Shown here piece after piece: positions 10,965 through 20,549 of a DNA stretch of 64,000 nucleotides. Location of the stretch: positions 186,309,850 to 186,373,849 of the forward strand of contig JAVHZZ010000006.1 in NCBI GenBank assembly GCA_036250195.1, in the 5' to 3' direction. Numbering within the stretch: position 1 is the stretch's first letter; every line of letters begins with the position of its first letter. Made by a program: the position numbers and the translations under genes. This DNA is from Mixophyes australis (Eukaryota > Chordata > Amphibia > Anura > Limnodynastidae). The notes below the pieces were generated by a model that made no database searches, was not told the DNA's origin, and was given only the letters and a program-made list of their open reading frames with translations.

Positions 10965-12415
10965 AACAGTAACATACTGCAAAATAATCCCTTCCACCAA
11001 GTACAAAATCCTTTACTCTCCAACTTCCCACTTTACTATTGTGGTAGTCGGAGCTAAATTGCTTGATTAAAAACACCTTCATTATTTAGTTAACTCAACA
11101 CAGGCAAACACAATAGTAAATCAGTGGGATATTTTGGAGCAGTGTTTTGTACTGGATGGAATTATACAGAATATTTTGCAAGATGGCATTACTGCTATTT
11201 TATTTGTCCATCATTGCATCCTTCCCACAGTCACCTTGTTTAGAAACAAATTGGGTTTTCATATTCCCCCAAAACGGGATACACCGTGCTGCCCACTATG
11301 CTGAACGGTCTCAGTAATAATTTTTCACTACTTAGGATGATTACATTTTTAATAGTGAGTTAATCTGTCATCAGGGCTTTGTTCAATTGTGAGGGTCCAA
11401 CATTCGTGATTGCCCAGCCAGGTATTCTTTCTGAATGAAACATTTAAAATCTGAACACCTACTCAGTATGCTTCCTGCATTGCTCCACTGTGTATGCTTT
11501 CATGGTAATATCACTGGTATGTAACATGCATCTGATCTAACTGTTAGGAAAGTAGGTGATATTGGTATTTATAATAGAGTATTAAACATTTAATTTCTTC
11601 CCTTTTTGAATGTCCTTTTCTATTGTAGCACTCAAATATACTTTTTTTTCTGTGCTGAGTTTCCTATGAATAGTTTTAGGTAATGCTGGTGTTTTTTGTA
11701 CATAAGATTGTCTTAAAGAACTATTGCTGGCTCGCTGCCAGTGCTTTGTGCATGGTTTGCCAGATCCAGTCCTCAGGTATCTCTACAAGTGCATGTTTTC
11801 CAGGTCTCAAGTGACATAATTATACAAGCTGTGGATCTGTTACAATGTGTCAGTCAGTAAGGAATACACCTGTATTCAGCAAGGTGGTAAGGAAAACACG
11901 CAATAAAAACCCACTAATTTTGCGTTTCAGTGTTTTGAACTAAAAATATCACAGAAAACAAAGTTTCAGTGTAGGATTTGCCATTGAGTAGGAGGAATTT
12001 TGCCCAGTACTGTCTGATTCTGCAAATTTGCCACTGCCTAAAGGTTCAAATCTGCTACTGTTACAGTTGGCAACTATGATCCTATGGAGTGCTGTTTGTA
12101 AACTCATTCATGCTACAAAATAAAGGTCTGTCACAAACAGTTATCAAATAGATTTTCTGCAAAAATTATATTGTGTTGCTAATTAATTTTGTATTTTGAT
12201 ATGATCTTATGTAGCATAAAAACAAGCACAAATTCAATGTTGTATGTTACAGGATTGATGATATGCTGCTAAAATAATTGTATACCACAATATCAAATAG
12301 TTTTTTTTTAGAGTAATGCTTTTATATAACAGAATTGATTTGTGTCAGAAAATACATTTTAAATGTACTTAACAAATCCTAAAGCCTCAATACCACATAA
12401 TTATTTTTTTCTTTA
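10965..12415. other. Spacer
   Basis: AT-rich, no gene, RNA or repeat structure that I can support. Confidence 0.4.
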
Positions 12416-13222
12416 AATAGCAAGTTAACTACCTATCTCTCCCGCGCCTACAGCTAGCGGGGAGAGTTAACATTATCGCAGGGGACTGACTCTGGAGCGC
12501 AAAGCATGGACGGCTGTGCGCTGTCTGGAGGGGGGGATCGGAGGTGCCTCCTTTGCAAGCTCCCCCTCCCAATGGTTTGAGCCCTCCCAGGAGCCGGGCA
12601 CAGTCGCTGTTGGCTGTGTCCGTCCTCCTGTGCTGACAGTAAGACTGCATATGGCACAGACTGTGTGTGGAGGGATGGCAGCAGGTAAGTGAACCTCTCT
12701 CCCAGCACAGTGCTGAGAGAGGAGGGGTTTGAAAATCGCAGTTGTTCCCTGACCAGGCTGCTTCTTACTAGTAGCAGTCATTTTTTTTAAAAAAAAAAAA
12801 CAGTTTCTATTTTTAGCTCAGGGAACTGGGTCAGGCTAGGGTCACTAAGATAGTGAGCCCTGCTAGGCACTGGATTGGTTGAGGGGGTTGTCCTGTTGGA
12901 CAGTTGCCAATCCATGCTGGGCCCAGGGGGAGTGATGTATTCCTGTTTTGCACTCTTCCGTGGTGGTCTCTCACTCCTTTGTGTGCAGACACCAGAATAG
13001 ACAGCCATTTTATAGCTCCAGCTTATCCCCTTTTCTGTCCTGAGTCCTGTAAGGTAAAGGGTTGAGGGTGGTTGATTTTCAGGGTTTGTCTTTTACTCTG
13101 GGGTTTTATTGGCTGTATTGCATGCTCACTTTCTGTTCAGTCTTGTGTGCTGCTTATCTATACTGTGTTTTGTTACACTGTTTATTTCACCGTTTTGTGT
13201 GTGTTTTATCCCATCTGTTAAC

Positions 13223-14185
13223 ATGTCAGATAGGGAAGAATCAAGCCGTGGTAGGCCTGGCGTTACATCTATGGTGAGTTTCACCTGTGCTGTCTGTCAC
13301 ATTAAGTTACCGTCTGGTCAGTCAGACTGCCATGCTCTGTGCGCAACCTGTCGGCCCTCAGAGAGTATACCGTGTGAAACGGCAGCTGTTTGTTCAGATA
13401 CGGCAGAACCTGCCTGGGCTCGGTCTCTCTCCAATACGGTGGCTGAACTTGCTCAGTTCGTGCGATCACAGGCTGTTGCTGCACCAACTTCTTTTTCCGC
13501 TTCCTCTGTAGCGAATAGCATGGGTTCTACTTTGCTAAGTCACGGTTTGATTGTTTCTAACCAGGCGGAGTCTGTCGAACCAGCTTGGGTACAGGGCCTT
13601 GCATCCTCTGTACAGGGTTTGGTTTTGGTTTCTTCATCTTTAGAAAGGATTTTGCATTCTGCCGCACCGTCTTCCTCACTTAAGCGTAAGAGGGTTTCGG
13701 TACCCCTTCATGGAAATGAGTCAGATTCTGACTGTGTTTCCCAGGAGGACGGGGAATTAGCAGTGGATTCTGATATAGAAGCTCCTTCGGAGATGGAGGA
13801 GGTTCATTCTGATTGTCAGAGTGTGGAGGAATTAATACATGCTGTGCGTCAGGTACTTGATTTTCCATAGGAAGAGGTTCCTGACACCCCAGAGGTTTCT
13901 CTTTTTGCACTGCGAAAAAAGAAGTCTTTTTCTTTTCCTGCTTCTTCTCAGTTGGAAGATTTGTTTTCAGAGCCTTGGACTTCCCCAGATAGGAAGTTCC
14001 CAGTGTCTCAAGGACTGCAGTCGTGTTATCCTTTTCCTCCTGAAGTTCTTGCTAAATGGGATACACTTCCACATGTTGATGCGGCGGTTGCAAGGTTAGC
14101 AAAGGTAACTACTATTCCTTTTCCTAACGCAGCCACTCTTAAGGATGAAACAGACCAAAAGGTTGAGGCCGTCCTTAAGTCCATT
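13223..14185 (+). pseudogene. Outer DIRS gag, 5' part, with in-frame stop
   Basis: Begins at the ATG at 13223. An N-terminal CAVC...CATC motif with 14 residues between the pairs is shared exactly in spacing with the inner element's gag. An acidic, serine-rich middle follows, then a TAG at 13868-13870. The same frame continues open after it to the KSIF motif, where the inner DIRS element interrupts it at 14186. The frame resumes at 20550 with VAAG. Confidence 0.8.
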
Positions 14186-14322
14186 TTCTCCTTCATCCGG
14201 TCTGGGGGACACTGCTTACCATGGATTGTGGAGGGGAGCTTGGGAGTTGGCACCTAACTAGTTAATTTAGTGCTGCTGGCAAACTCCTCCCCTCTACAAA
14301 CCCCCTGCCTCTTCCTGTCCAG
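14186..14322 (+). repeat. Left inverted terminal repeat of inner DIRS
   Basis: Complementary to 20384-20549 over landmarks such as GTCTGGGGGACACTGC, GAGCTTGGGAGTTGGCACC, TAACTAGTTAATTTAG and GCCTCTTCCTGTCCAG. The two repeats differ at their outermost bases (left ends TTCTCCTTCATCCG; right is longer), as is usual in DIRS elements, where the internal complementary region restores the missing ends. Confidence 0.9.
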
Positions 14323-15260
14323 TTTTTTTTAGGTGCCCTGGAGTTGGGCAGCCTTATTTTTTACTGCTTAGTTTAATGTTTAAAAATTTATTTTTTTCCT
14401 TTACTTTTTACTTTTTTAGGTGGCAGCGCTGGAGTGTGTTCTAATATAGAGAACACACTCACAGCTTGGCAGCGCAGGCATTCCCCTGTCAGCTGAGAGC
14501 CAGCGGTTCTCACTGACAGGGGCTGAAGACAGTGCCTGATTGAAGGGAGTGACAAGCGGTCTCATGGACCGCTGCACTCCCATAGCCTCCCCGATAACCG
14601 GCGCTGCCATTACAGGCATAGAGCGCTGGTTATCGGGTAATGAAGATGGCGGTGGCCATCTTGGATTTCGGCAGAAGCGCCGAGGAGAAGGGGCTGAACC
14701 AAGATTCCCCCCTCAGTCATAGGAGGGGGGCGTCGGATAGCTTCCGCTGCGGAGACCTCTGTCCTAGAGGTCTCCACCACTCTGCCACTATTATGATAGT
14801 TCTTTTAGAAGAAAGAAGTAGAAGACATGGAAAAAAGAACTACAGGAAGGGGGAGCTAATACATAGAGTTCCCCCCTTCCTTCAGAGAGAGAGATGATCC
14901 TTCCCAGGCCTTTTGGCGCCAGCACAAGCCCGGGAAAAGGAACAGAGCTGAGGAGAAAGCACAGACTGCTGTCAGATCTGCTCCCCAGGGTGGCCTTTGG
15001 CTAAGTATCACCTTTATTTACACACATATCTGATGTGGTTATACTGGGCTAGCAGGTTTACTATTATAGCCTCCTACTAGCCTTTGATATTTATGGTGTT
15101 TACTATTTCAAGTACAACTTTTAGAATATATCAGTTGTTTACTTGGTATTGCTCTGTTTTTCATTGCTTATTTTACTCTCTCTCTATATTAACTATCTAT
15201 CTGTATATTCAGCTAGATTTTTTATTACTCTGTGTGCTTCGTGTGCCTTCCTTTATAAAT

Positions 15261-16769
15261 ATGACAGACAAGGGAAAGGGCCCTATGCCAAAATATTTCA
15301 CATGTTCAAAATGTAATGTTAAATTACCTAGTGCTCAGAGGGACCCGTTGGCGCTCTGCACGACATGCGAAGCAGAGGCTTCCACTGAACAGATACCACA
15401 GGTTTCAGTCCCACCGTCGGTGGAACCGGCCTGGGTTACCTCCCTTACGCAGTCGGTTAGCTCTTTAGTTCAAATGGTCCTTCAGTCTAACCAGTTGCTG
15501 ACTACTGTGGCAACTTCTGTAGCTAGTAATGCAAGTTTACAGTCAGACCCCCCGGCTTCCTCAGGTTCTAGTGCTTTGAGTTTGCCGGGACCATCCTCAT
15601 TACAGACTGACCCAGCCCTGGTTGCTACAGAACCGGCATGGTCAACAGCTTTTATCAGAGGGCTGAATAAGCTTAACCAGCTACTTGACCCCTCTAGTAC
15701 CCCGCCTGCTAAAAGAAAGAGGCCTAGATATGTTAATCCCCTATTGACCCTCTCAGATTCTGAGGAGGAGTCTGAAGAAGAAGGGGAAATTTATTCGGAC
15801 ACTGACCAAGGTCATTCCTCTGAGCAGGGAGAAGTGTCTAAGGGCCAATTTGTAAACGATTTGGTTTTAGCTGTAAGACAGGCGTTGGATCTCCCGGAAC
15901 CGGAAGATGTAACCCCCAGAGACAGAAGTCTCTTTAAAAAGGCCAAGAGGAAGGCCAGCCGTTTTCCTCCCTCCGCGGAACTTAGAGATATCGCTGAAGG
16001 GGCATGGAAACATCCCGATAAAAGATTTTCTATCCCCAAGAGGTTCTCTTCCCTGTATCCCTTACAGGAAGAAGAAGTGGCTCGCTGGGAAAGTATTCCC
16101 AAGGTGGACATTCCCATTGCTCGCTTAGCAAAACATACTTTACTCCCAGCCCCGGGTTCAGCGTCCCTGCCGGACGCCAATGACCGCAAGGTTGAATCAC
16201 AGCTCAAATCCATATTTGCGGCTGCGGGTTCTGCCTTTAGACCCACATTTGCCTCGGCCTGGGTGGCTAGAGCCATGGAGGCATGGGCAGACCAGCTAGC
16301 TGAGGCCTTAGAGGACTCCGAATTTCTTCCCCTAGCCTTACACCTAAAGGAGGCTTCGGGGTATATTTATGAAGCAGCCCAGAATTCAGCGGCAGTCTCC
16401 TCTTCCATTCAGGCGGCCTCCATTTCAGCCAGAAGGACGCTTTGGTTGAAATCCTGGGAAGGTGATGCGGAATCGAAAAGGTCCGTTGAAATTATCCCCT
16501 TCTCGGCTGCAGGTTTGTTCGGCCCGGAATTAGATACCCTTATTTCCCAGGCCACGGGGGGCAAGAGCACGTTCTTGCCAGTCTATGCTAGCAGGAGCCG
16601 CGCCCCGAGGGGTAGCTCCTTTCGTCAGCCCTTTCATGGGGCCTCTCCCCATAGGGGACAGCCCTTTAGAGGCAGGCAATCCAATTCCAGAGGCTCCTCT
16701 ACCAGAGGGAGGTCCTCGTTTGCATCCAAACGCCAGGCCCCTAAATCTCAGGAGAAGCCTGCGTCCTGA
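15261..16769 (+). CDS. Inner DIRS gag-like protein (502 aa, intact)
   Basis: Open from the ATG at 15261, where MTDKGKGPMPK aligns by position with the MSDREESS start of the outer copy; the frame is open further upstream but that part is leader. Residues about 15-40 form a CSKC...CTTC zinc-ribbon-like motif with 14 residues between the pairs. A serine/acidic middle region, an alanine-rich helical segment (KSIFAAAGSAFRPTFASAW) and an arginine/glycine/serine-rich C-terminus (FRGRQSNSRGSSTRGRSS) follow; the last is the kind of tail that binds RNA. Gag would form the particle around the element RNA. The pol frame starts just after, in another frame. Confidence 0.85.
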   Translation: MTDKGKGPMPKYFTCSKCNVKLPSAQRDPLALCTTCEAEASTEQIPQVSVPPSVEPAWVTSLTQSVSSLVQMVLQSNQLLTTVATSVASNASLQSDPPASSGSSALSLPGPSSLQTDPALVATEPAWSTAFIRGLNKLNQLLDPSSTPPAKRKRPRYVNPLLTLSDSEEESEEEGEIYSDTDQGHSSEQGEVSKGQFVNDLVLAVRQALDLPEPEDVTPRDRSLFKKAKRKASRFPPSAELRDIAEGAWKHPDKRFSIPKRFSSLYPLQEEEVARWESIPKVDIPIARLAKHTLLPAPGSASLPDANDRKVESQLKSIFAAAGSAFRPTFASAWVARAMEAWADQLAEALEDSEFLPLALHLKEASGYIYEAAQNSAAVSSSIQAASISARRTLWLKSWEGDAESKRSVEIIPFSAAGLFGPELDTLISQATGGKSTFLPVYASRSRAPRGSSFRQPFHGASPHRGQPFRGRQSNSRGSSTRGRSSFASKRQAPKSQEKPAS

Positions 16770-16792
16770 CGACCACCCTGTATTGCAGGGGG

Positions 16793-19192
16793 GTGCCTGT
16801 GGGGGGACGTCTGTCTCTGTTTTACGAACAGTGGGCAGCGTCTTCCCAAGATCCTTGGATTCGGGGAATTATTTCAGAGGGGTACAAAATAGACCTTTCA
16901 GGCCCGGCTCCACGCCGTTACTTCCAGGCCCCTCTTTCCCGAAATCCAGTAAAAAGACAGGCTATACAGGATTGTGTAGCTTCTCTTGTAGCTCAGAGGG
17001 TCATCGCCAAGGTTCCAGATTGCCAGATAGGAACAGGGTTTTATTCCAACCTATTCCTAGTCCCGAAGCCGGACGGCTCCTTTCGCCCTATTTTAAATCT
17101 AAAGGGCCTCAATGTTCACTTAAGGGTGGACAAGTTTCGGATGGAATCTCTAAGGTCAGTGATAAACGGCCTAGAGAAAGATCAGTTCATAGTGTCCATA
17201 GATATAAAGGACGCGTATCTCCATATTCCCATTTGGATCCACCATCAGTCCCTTCTCAGATTTTCGGTGGGATCAGTTCACTATCAGTTTCGGGCCCTCC
17301 CCTTTGGCCTATCAACAGCGCCAAGGGTCTTCACAAATATTATGTCAGTGATGGCAGCATGTCTTCACCTGCAGGGTGTTCAGGTCGTTCCTTATTTGGA
17401 CGACCTGCTAATCAAGGCTTCCTTAGAGAGTTGCCTAAGCTATCACCTATCCCTCACCCAAGCGGTTCTCGAGGGCCACGGATAGCTGATAAATTTAAGG
17501 AAATCCCAGTTGGTTCCGTGTCAGCGCATGGTGTTCCTGGGACTCATCATGGACACCAGCAAACAAAGGATATTTCTCCCAGTAGAGAAGATCACCTCTA
17601 TTCAAAAGGTAACCTCCCAGGTTCTGTCTTCTCCCAGACCCTCAATGCTCTTGTGCATGAGGCTACTGGGAAAAATGGTGGCCTCCTTCGAGACCATTCC
17701 CTTCGGTCGAGCTCATTCTCGATGTTTCCAGTGGGACCTATTGTCGAAGTGGTCAGGTTCACACCTACACCTAGATCTTCAAAAGATTTCTCTATCCAAG
17801 AGGGCGAGAACATCTCTTCAGTGGTGGATGTGCCAGGATCACTTGAATGTGGGCAGATCCTTCGCACCTTGGCCGTGGATCATAGCTACGACGGATGCCA
17901 GCCTCAAAGGTTGGGGAGCGGTGGTCCTGCACCTCCGGCTCCAGGTGTTAACGCAAAAATGATTCAAAAATAATATAAGTATTTGAAAAAGCAAAGGTTA
18001 TCTTTATTCTTGCAAATTGCATATGCAATGGTCTGTATTCATCATGAAACACGACAATATCCTCCATGTAAGACACAAGTTATATAGAAGTAACACCACC
18101 CCTCTTACATACATCACTAACCACATCACATACTAAAGAATATACCTCAAAAGGACAAAGTTGGTTATATATAATCTCTTCATAGTACACAGATTTCTAT
18201 GCCTAAGCAGGTCAAAGGGCATATGTGACCTCTTACACTCTTCTCTCTATATAGCATGACAGCTGCTGACCATTTTAACATCCTATGAATAGATGCCCTA
18301 TTGTAGAGTATAACATAGAAAAACAATTTAACCATTTCACAGAATACAGAAAGAAATCATTTGACCAACAGATTTTATACACATCAATATTGTTTTATCC
18401 AACATATATTTGTACCATAATTTTTCTATTACACAGGGATGTTGGTCGGTTCAGGAGTCGACTCTCCCAATAAATGTATTGGAATTGAAGGCCATTCTTC
18501 TAGCCCTTCAGGGAGCACAATCCCTTCTTCAGGGCCACCCAGTCCGTATCCAGTCCGACAATGCCACGGCCGTGGCATATGTCAACAGACAAGGAGGAAC
18601 CAGGAGCGCAGCAGCGATGGATATCGCAGCCCAAATATTGGTTTGGGCAGAGCTATATGTTCCGGCAATATCAGCAGTTTTCATTCCAGGAATAGAAAAC
18701 TGGGAGGCGGACTATCTAAGTCGAAACCAGATGATGCCGGGGGAGTGGTCACTTCACCCGGAAGTCTTCCAATCTCTGGTTCACAGGTGGGGTCTTCCAG
18801 ACATAGACCTCATGGCTTCCAGACACAACAAAAAGGTCCACAGGTTCTGCGCAAGGGTAAGAGATCCCCTAGCGGCTGCAGTGGACGTCCTGACGATGTC
18901 ATGGGAATTCAGGATGGGATATCTGTTTCCTCCGATCCCCATGCTTCCTCGCGTCCTCAGACGAGTTCGACAGGGTTCCCTACCAGTAATTCTGGTAGCC
19001 CCCTTCTGGCCACGGCGTGTGTGGTTCGCAGAAATAATATCTATGGCGGAAGGTCCGGGATTCCACCTTCCGTATCGTCACGACCTTCTTCTTCAAGGTC
19101 CATTCCATCACCGGAATTTACATCAGCTCAATTTAACGGCATGGCTGTTGAAGCCAGCCTTTGGAGGGCTAGAGGGTTTTCTTCCAGTGTAA
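16793..19192 (+). pseudogene. Inner DIRS pol: RT, RNase H, methyltransferase-like; two lesions
   Basis: One frame carries the reverse transcriptase (FYSNLFLVPKPDG, IDIKDAYLHIPI, LPFGLSTAPRVF and catalytic YLDDLL near 17392-17410), RNase H (TTDASLKGWGA; then ELKAILLAL, QSDNATAVAYVN, NWEADYLSR) and the DIRS methyltransferase-like region (DIDLMASRHN, YLFPPIPMLPRVL, VAPFWPRRVWF). It is broken by a TAG at 17483-17485, where a single-base change from TGG would explain the stop, and by a 492-bp insert at 17945-18436 within RNase H. Without these the frame would be continuous. The RT copies the element RNA; the RNase H removes it. Confidence 0.88.
17945..18436 (-). mobile_element. 492-bp insert in DIRS RNase H: solo LTR or intron
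   Basis: The insert is absent from the outer DIRS copy at the matching place (near 22258). Two readings fit. (1) A solo LTR: TGTTA...TTACA ends with a 4-bp duplication CAGG on each side; on the minus strand there is TATATAA about 160 bp before an AATAAAG, which lies about 60 bp from the end, as in a Ty1/copia-like LTR. (2) A spliceosomal intron: CAG|GTGTTA at the left and TTTTTCTATTACACAG|G at the right; excision restores the RNase H frame exactly. The LTR reading explains more of the internal sequence. Removal of 492 bp keeps frame under both. Confidence 0.6.
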
Positions 19193-20179
19193 TTCAAACG
19201 TTGATGCGAGCTAGGAAACCAGTGTCATCTCGCATCTATCACAGGATTTGGAAGGCATATATTAGATGGTGTGAAAGTAGGACATATCACTCGTCCTCCT
19301 TTCGCCTCCCTCGCTTGTTAGCTTTCCTTCAGCATGGCTTAGAAGCAGACCTTAGATTAGGCTCCTTAAAGGTTCAGGTTTCAGCCCTTTCGATATTTTT
19401 CCATACGAAGTTGGCTGACTTACCAGACATTAGGACTTTTTTCCAAGGAGTTCTCCATATACAGCCTCCTTATGTCCCTCCTGCAGCTCCATGGGATCTC
19501 AATATGGTTCTGGACATGCTCAAGGGACCCCCCCTTCGAGCCTTTGAACATGGCGGATTTGAAGTGTTTGACCTAGAAGGTCCTTTTTCTTCTGGCTATT
19601 GCCTCTGCTCGCAGAGTTTCTGAATTAGGAGCCCTGTCCTGTTGGGAACCTTATTTGGTGTTCCACGAGGACAGAGCGGTGTTAAGAACCCTTCCTTCCT
19701 TTGTGCCAAAGGTAGTTTCGGCTTTTCATCTAAACCAGGAAATAATTGTTCCGGTTTTCTCATCCACTTCTCATACGGATCAGCAATCGATGAAAAAGTT
19801 GGATGTGGTTAGAGCTCTCCGCATTTATGTTAAAAGAACTTCCCAGATTAGACGAACTGACTCACTGTTTGTTCTTTATGACGCTAATAAGAGAGGCTGG
19901 CCAGCCTCAAAACAATCCATCGCCAGATGGATTACGTCTACCATCAGGCAAGCTTATATTAATGCTAACCGTGCTGTGCCGGAGAGACTTACGGCCCATT
20001 CCACCAGATCGGTGGGGGCCTCGTGGGCAGCAAGGAATGGAGCTTCTGCGGACCAGCTTTGCAGGGCAGCCACCTGGTCCTCTGTCCACACCTTTACCAA
20101 ATTTTACCAGTTTAATATATTTGCCTCTGCGGATGCAAATTTTGCTCGTAGTGCTTTACGAGCAGGGCTTTCAGAGTAG
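19141..20179 (+). pseudogene. Inner DIRS tyrosine recombinase, one frameshift
   Basis: Starts at the ATG at 19141 (MAVEASLWRARGF), overlapping the end of pol in another frame. A core-binding domain (IYHRIWKAYIRWCE, SLKVQVSALSIFF) is followed by the catalytic domain, where the first arginine (SARRVSE), the HSTR box (HSTRSVGASWAA) and the tyrosine (FTKFYQFN) can be read. A run of seven C at 19528-19534 where six would keep frame shifts the reading near 19530; the second half then runs open to 20179. It would catalyse integration of the circular DNA intermediate without duplicating the target. Confidence 0.88.
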
Positions 20180-20203
20180 TCCCACCCTTAGGGGCCTGCT
20201 TTA

Positions 20204-20549
20204 GAACGTCCCCATGGTAAGCAGTGTCCCCCAGACCGGATGAAGGAGAAAAGAGGATTTATGTACTTACGTTAAATCCGTTTCTCTGATTCCGTCTGGG
20301 GGACACTGCGATCCCTCCCTTCTGTTTTCTTCTGTGTGTTCTTGTGTGACTGCCCTTTTTTATCTTGGGCTTGTTAAAACTAACTGGACAGGAAGAGGCA
20401 GGGGGTTTGTAGAGGGGAGGGGTTTGCCAGCAGTACTAAATTAACTAGTTAGGTGCCAACTCCCAAGCTCCCCTCCACAACCCATGGTAAGCAGTGTCCC
20501 CCAGACGGAATCAGAGAAACGGATTTAACGTAAGTACATAAATCCTCTT
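20204..20549 (+). repeat. Inner DIRS internal complementary region and right ITR
   Basis: 20204-20308 holds the complement of both element ends side by side, including two copies of the CAGTGTCCCCCAGAC motif in opposite orientation. 20384-20549 is the right inverted repeat. The internal region lets the linear cDNA be completed and circularised in DIRS replication. Confidence 0.88.

Larger units (their letters stand above)
14186..20549 (+). mobile_element. Inner DIRS-like retrotransposon, near full length
   Basis: A 6.36-kb element with textbook DIRS architecture: a left inverted repeat (14186-14322), gag, RT/RNase H/methyltransferase-like ORF, tyrosine recombinase ORF, an internal complementary region (about 20204-20308) and a right inverted repeat (20384-20549). 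Ends are set by the internal complementary region, which joins the complement of the left end (...GGATGAAGGAGAA) directly to the complement of the right end (AAGAGGATTTATG...) at 20250/20251. Removing 14186-20549 restores the outer gag reading frame. Damage is limited to one nonsense codon, one frameshift and one inserted sequence, so it is much younger than the outer element. Confidence 0.92.

Noticed and set aside
16585..17973. A 462-codon open frame overlapping DIRS gag and pol
   Set aside because: It is an alternate-frame shadow: the frames beside it hold the recognisable gag and reverse-transcriptase motifs, and this one has none.
18439..19140. 5' part of a 394-codon open frame before the recombinase start
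   Set aside because: The pol frame over the same bases reads RNase H and the methyltransferase-like domain; only the part from the ATG at 19141 is the recombinase.
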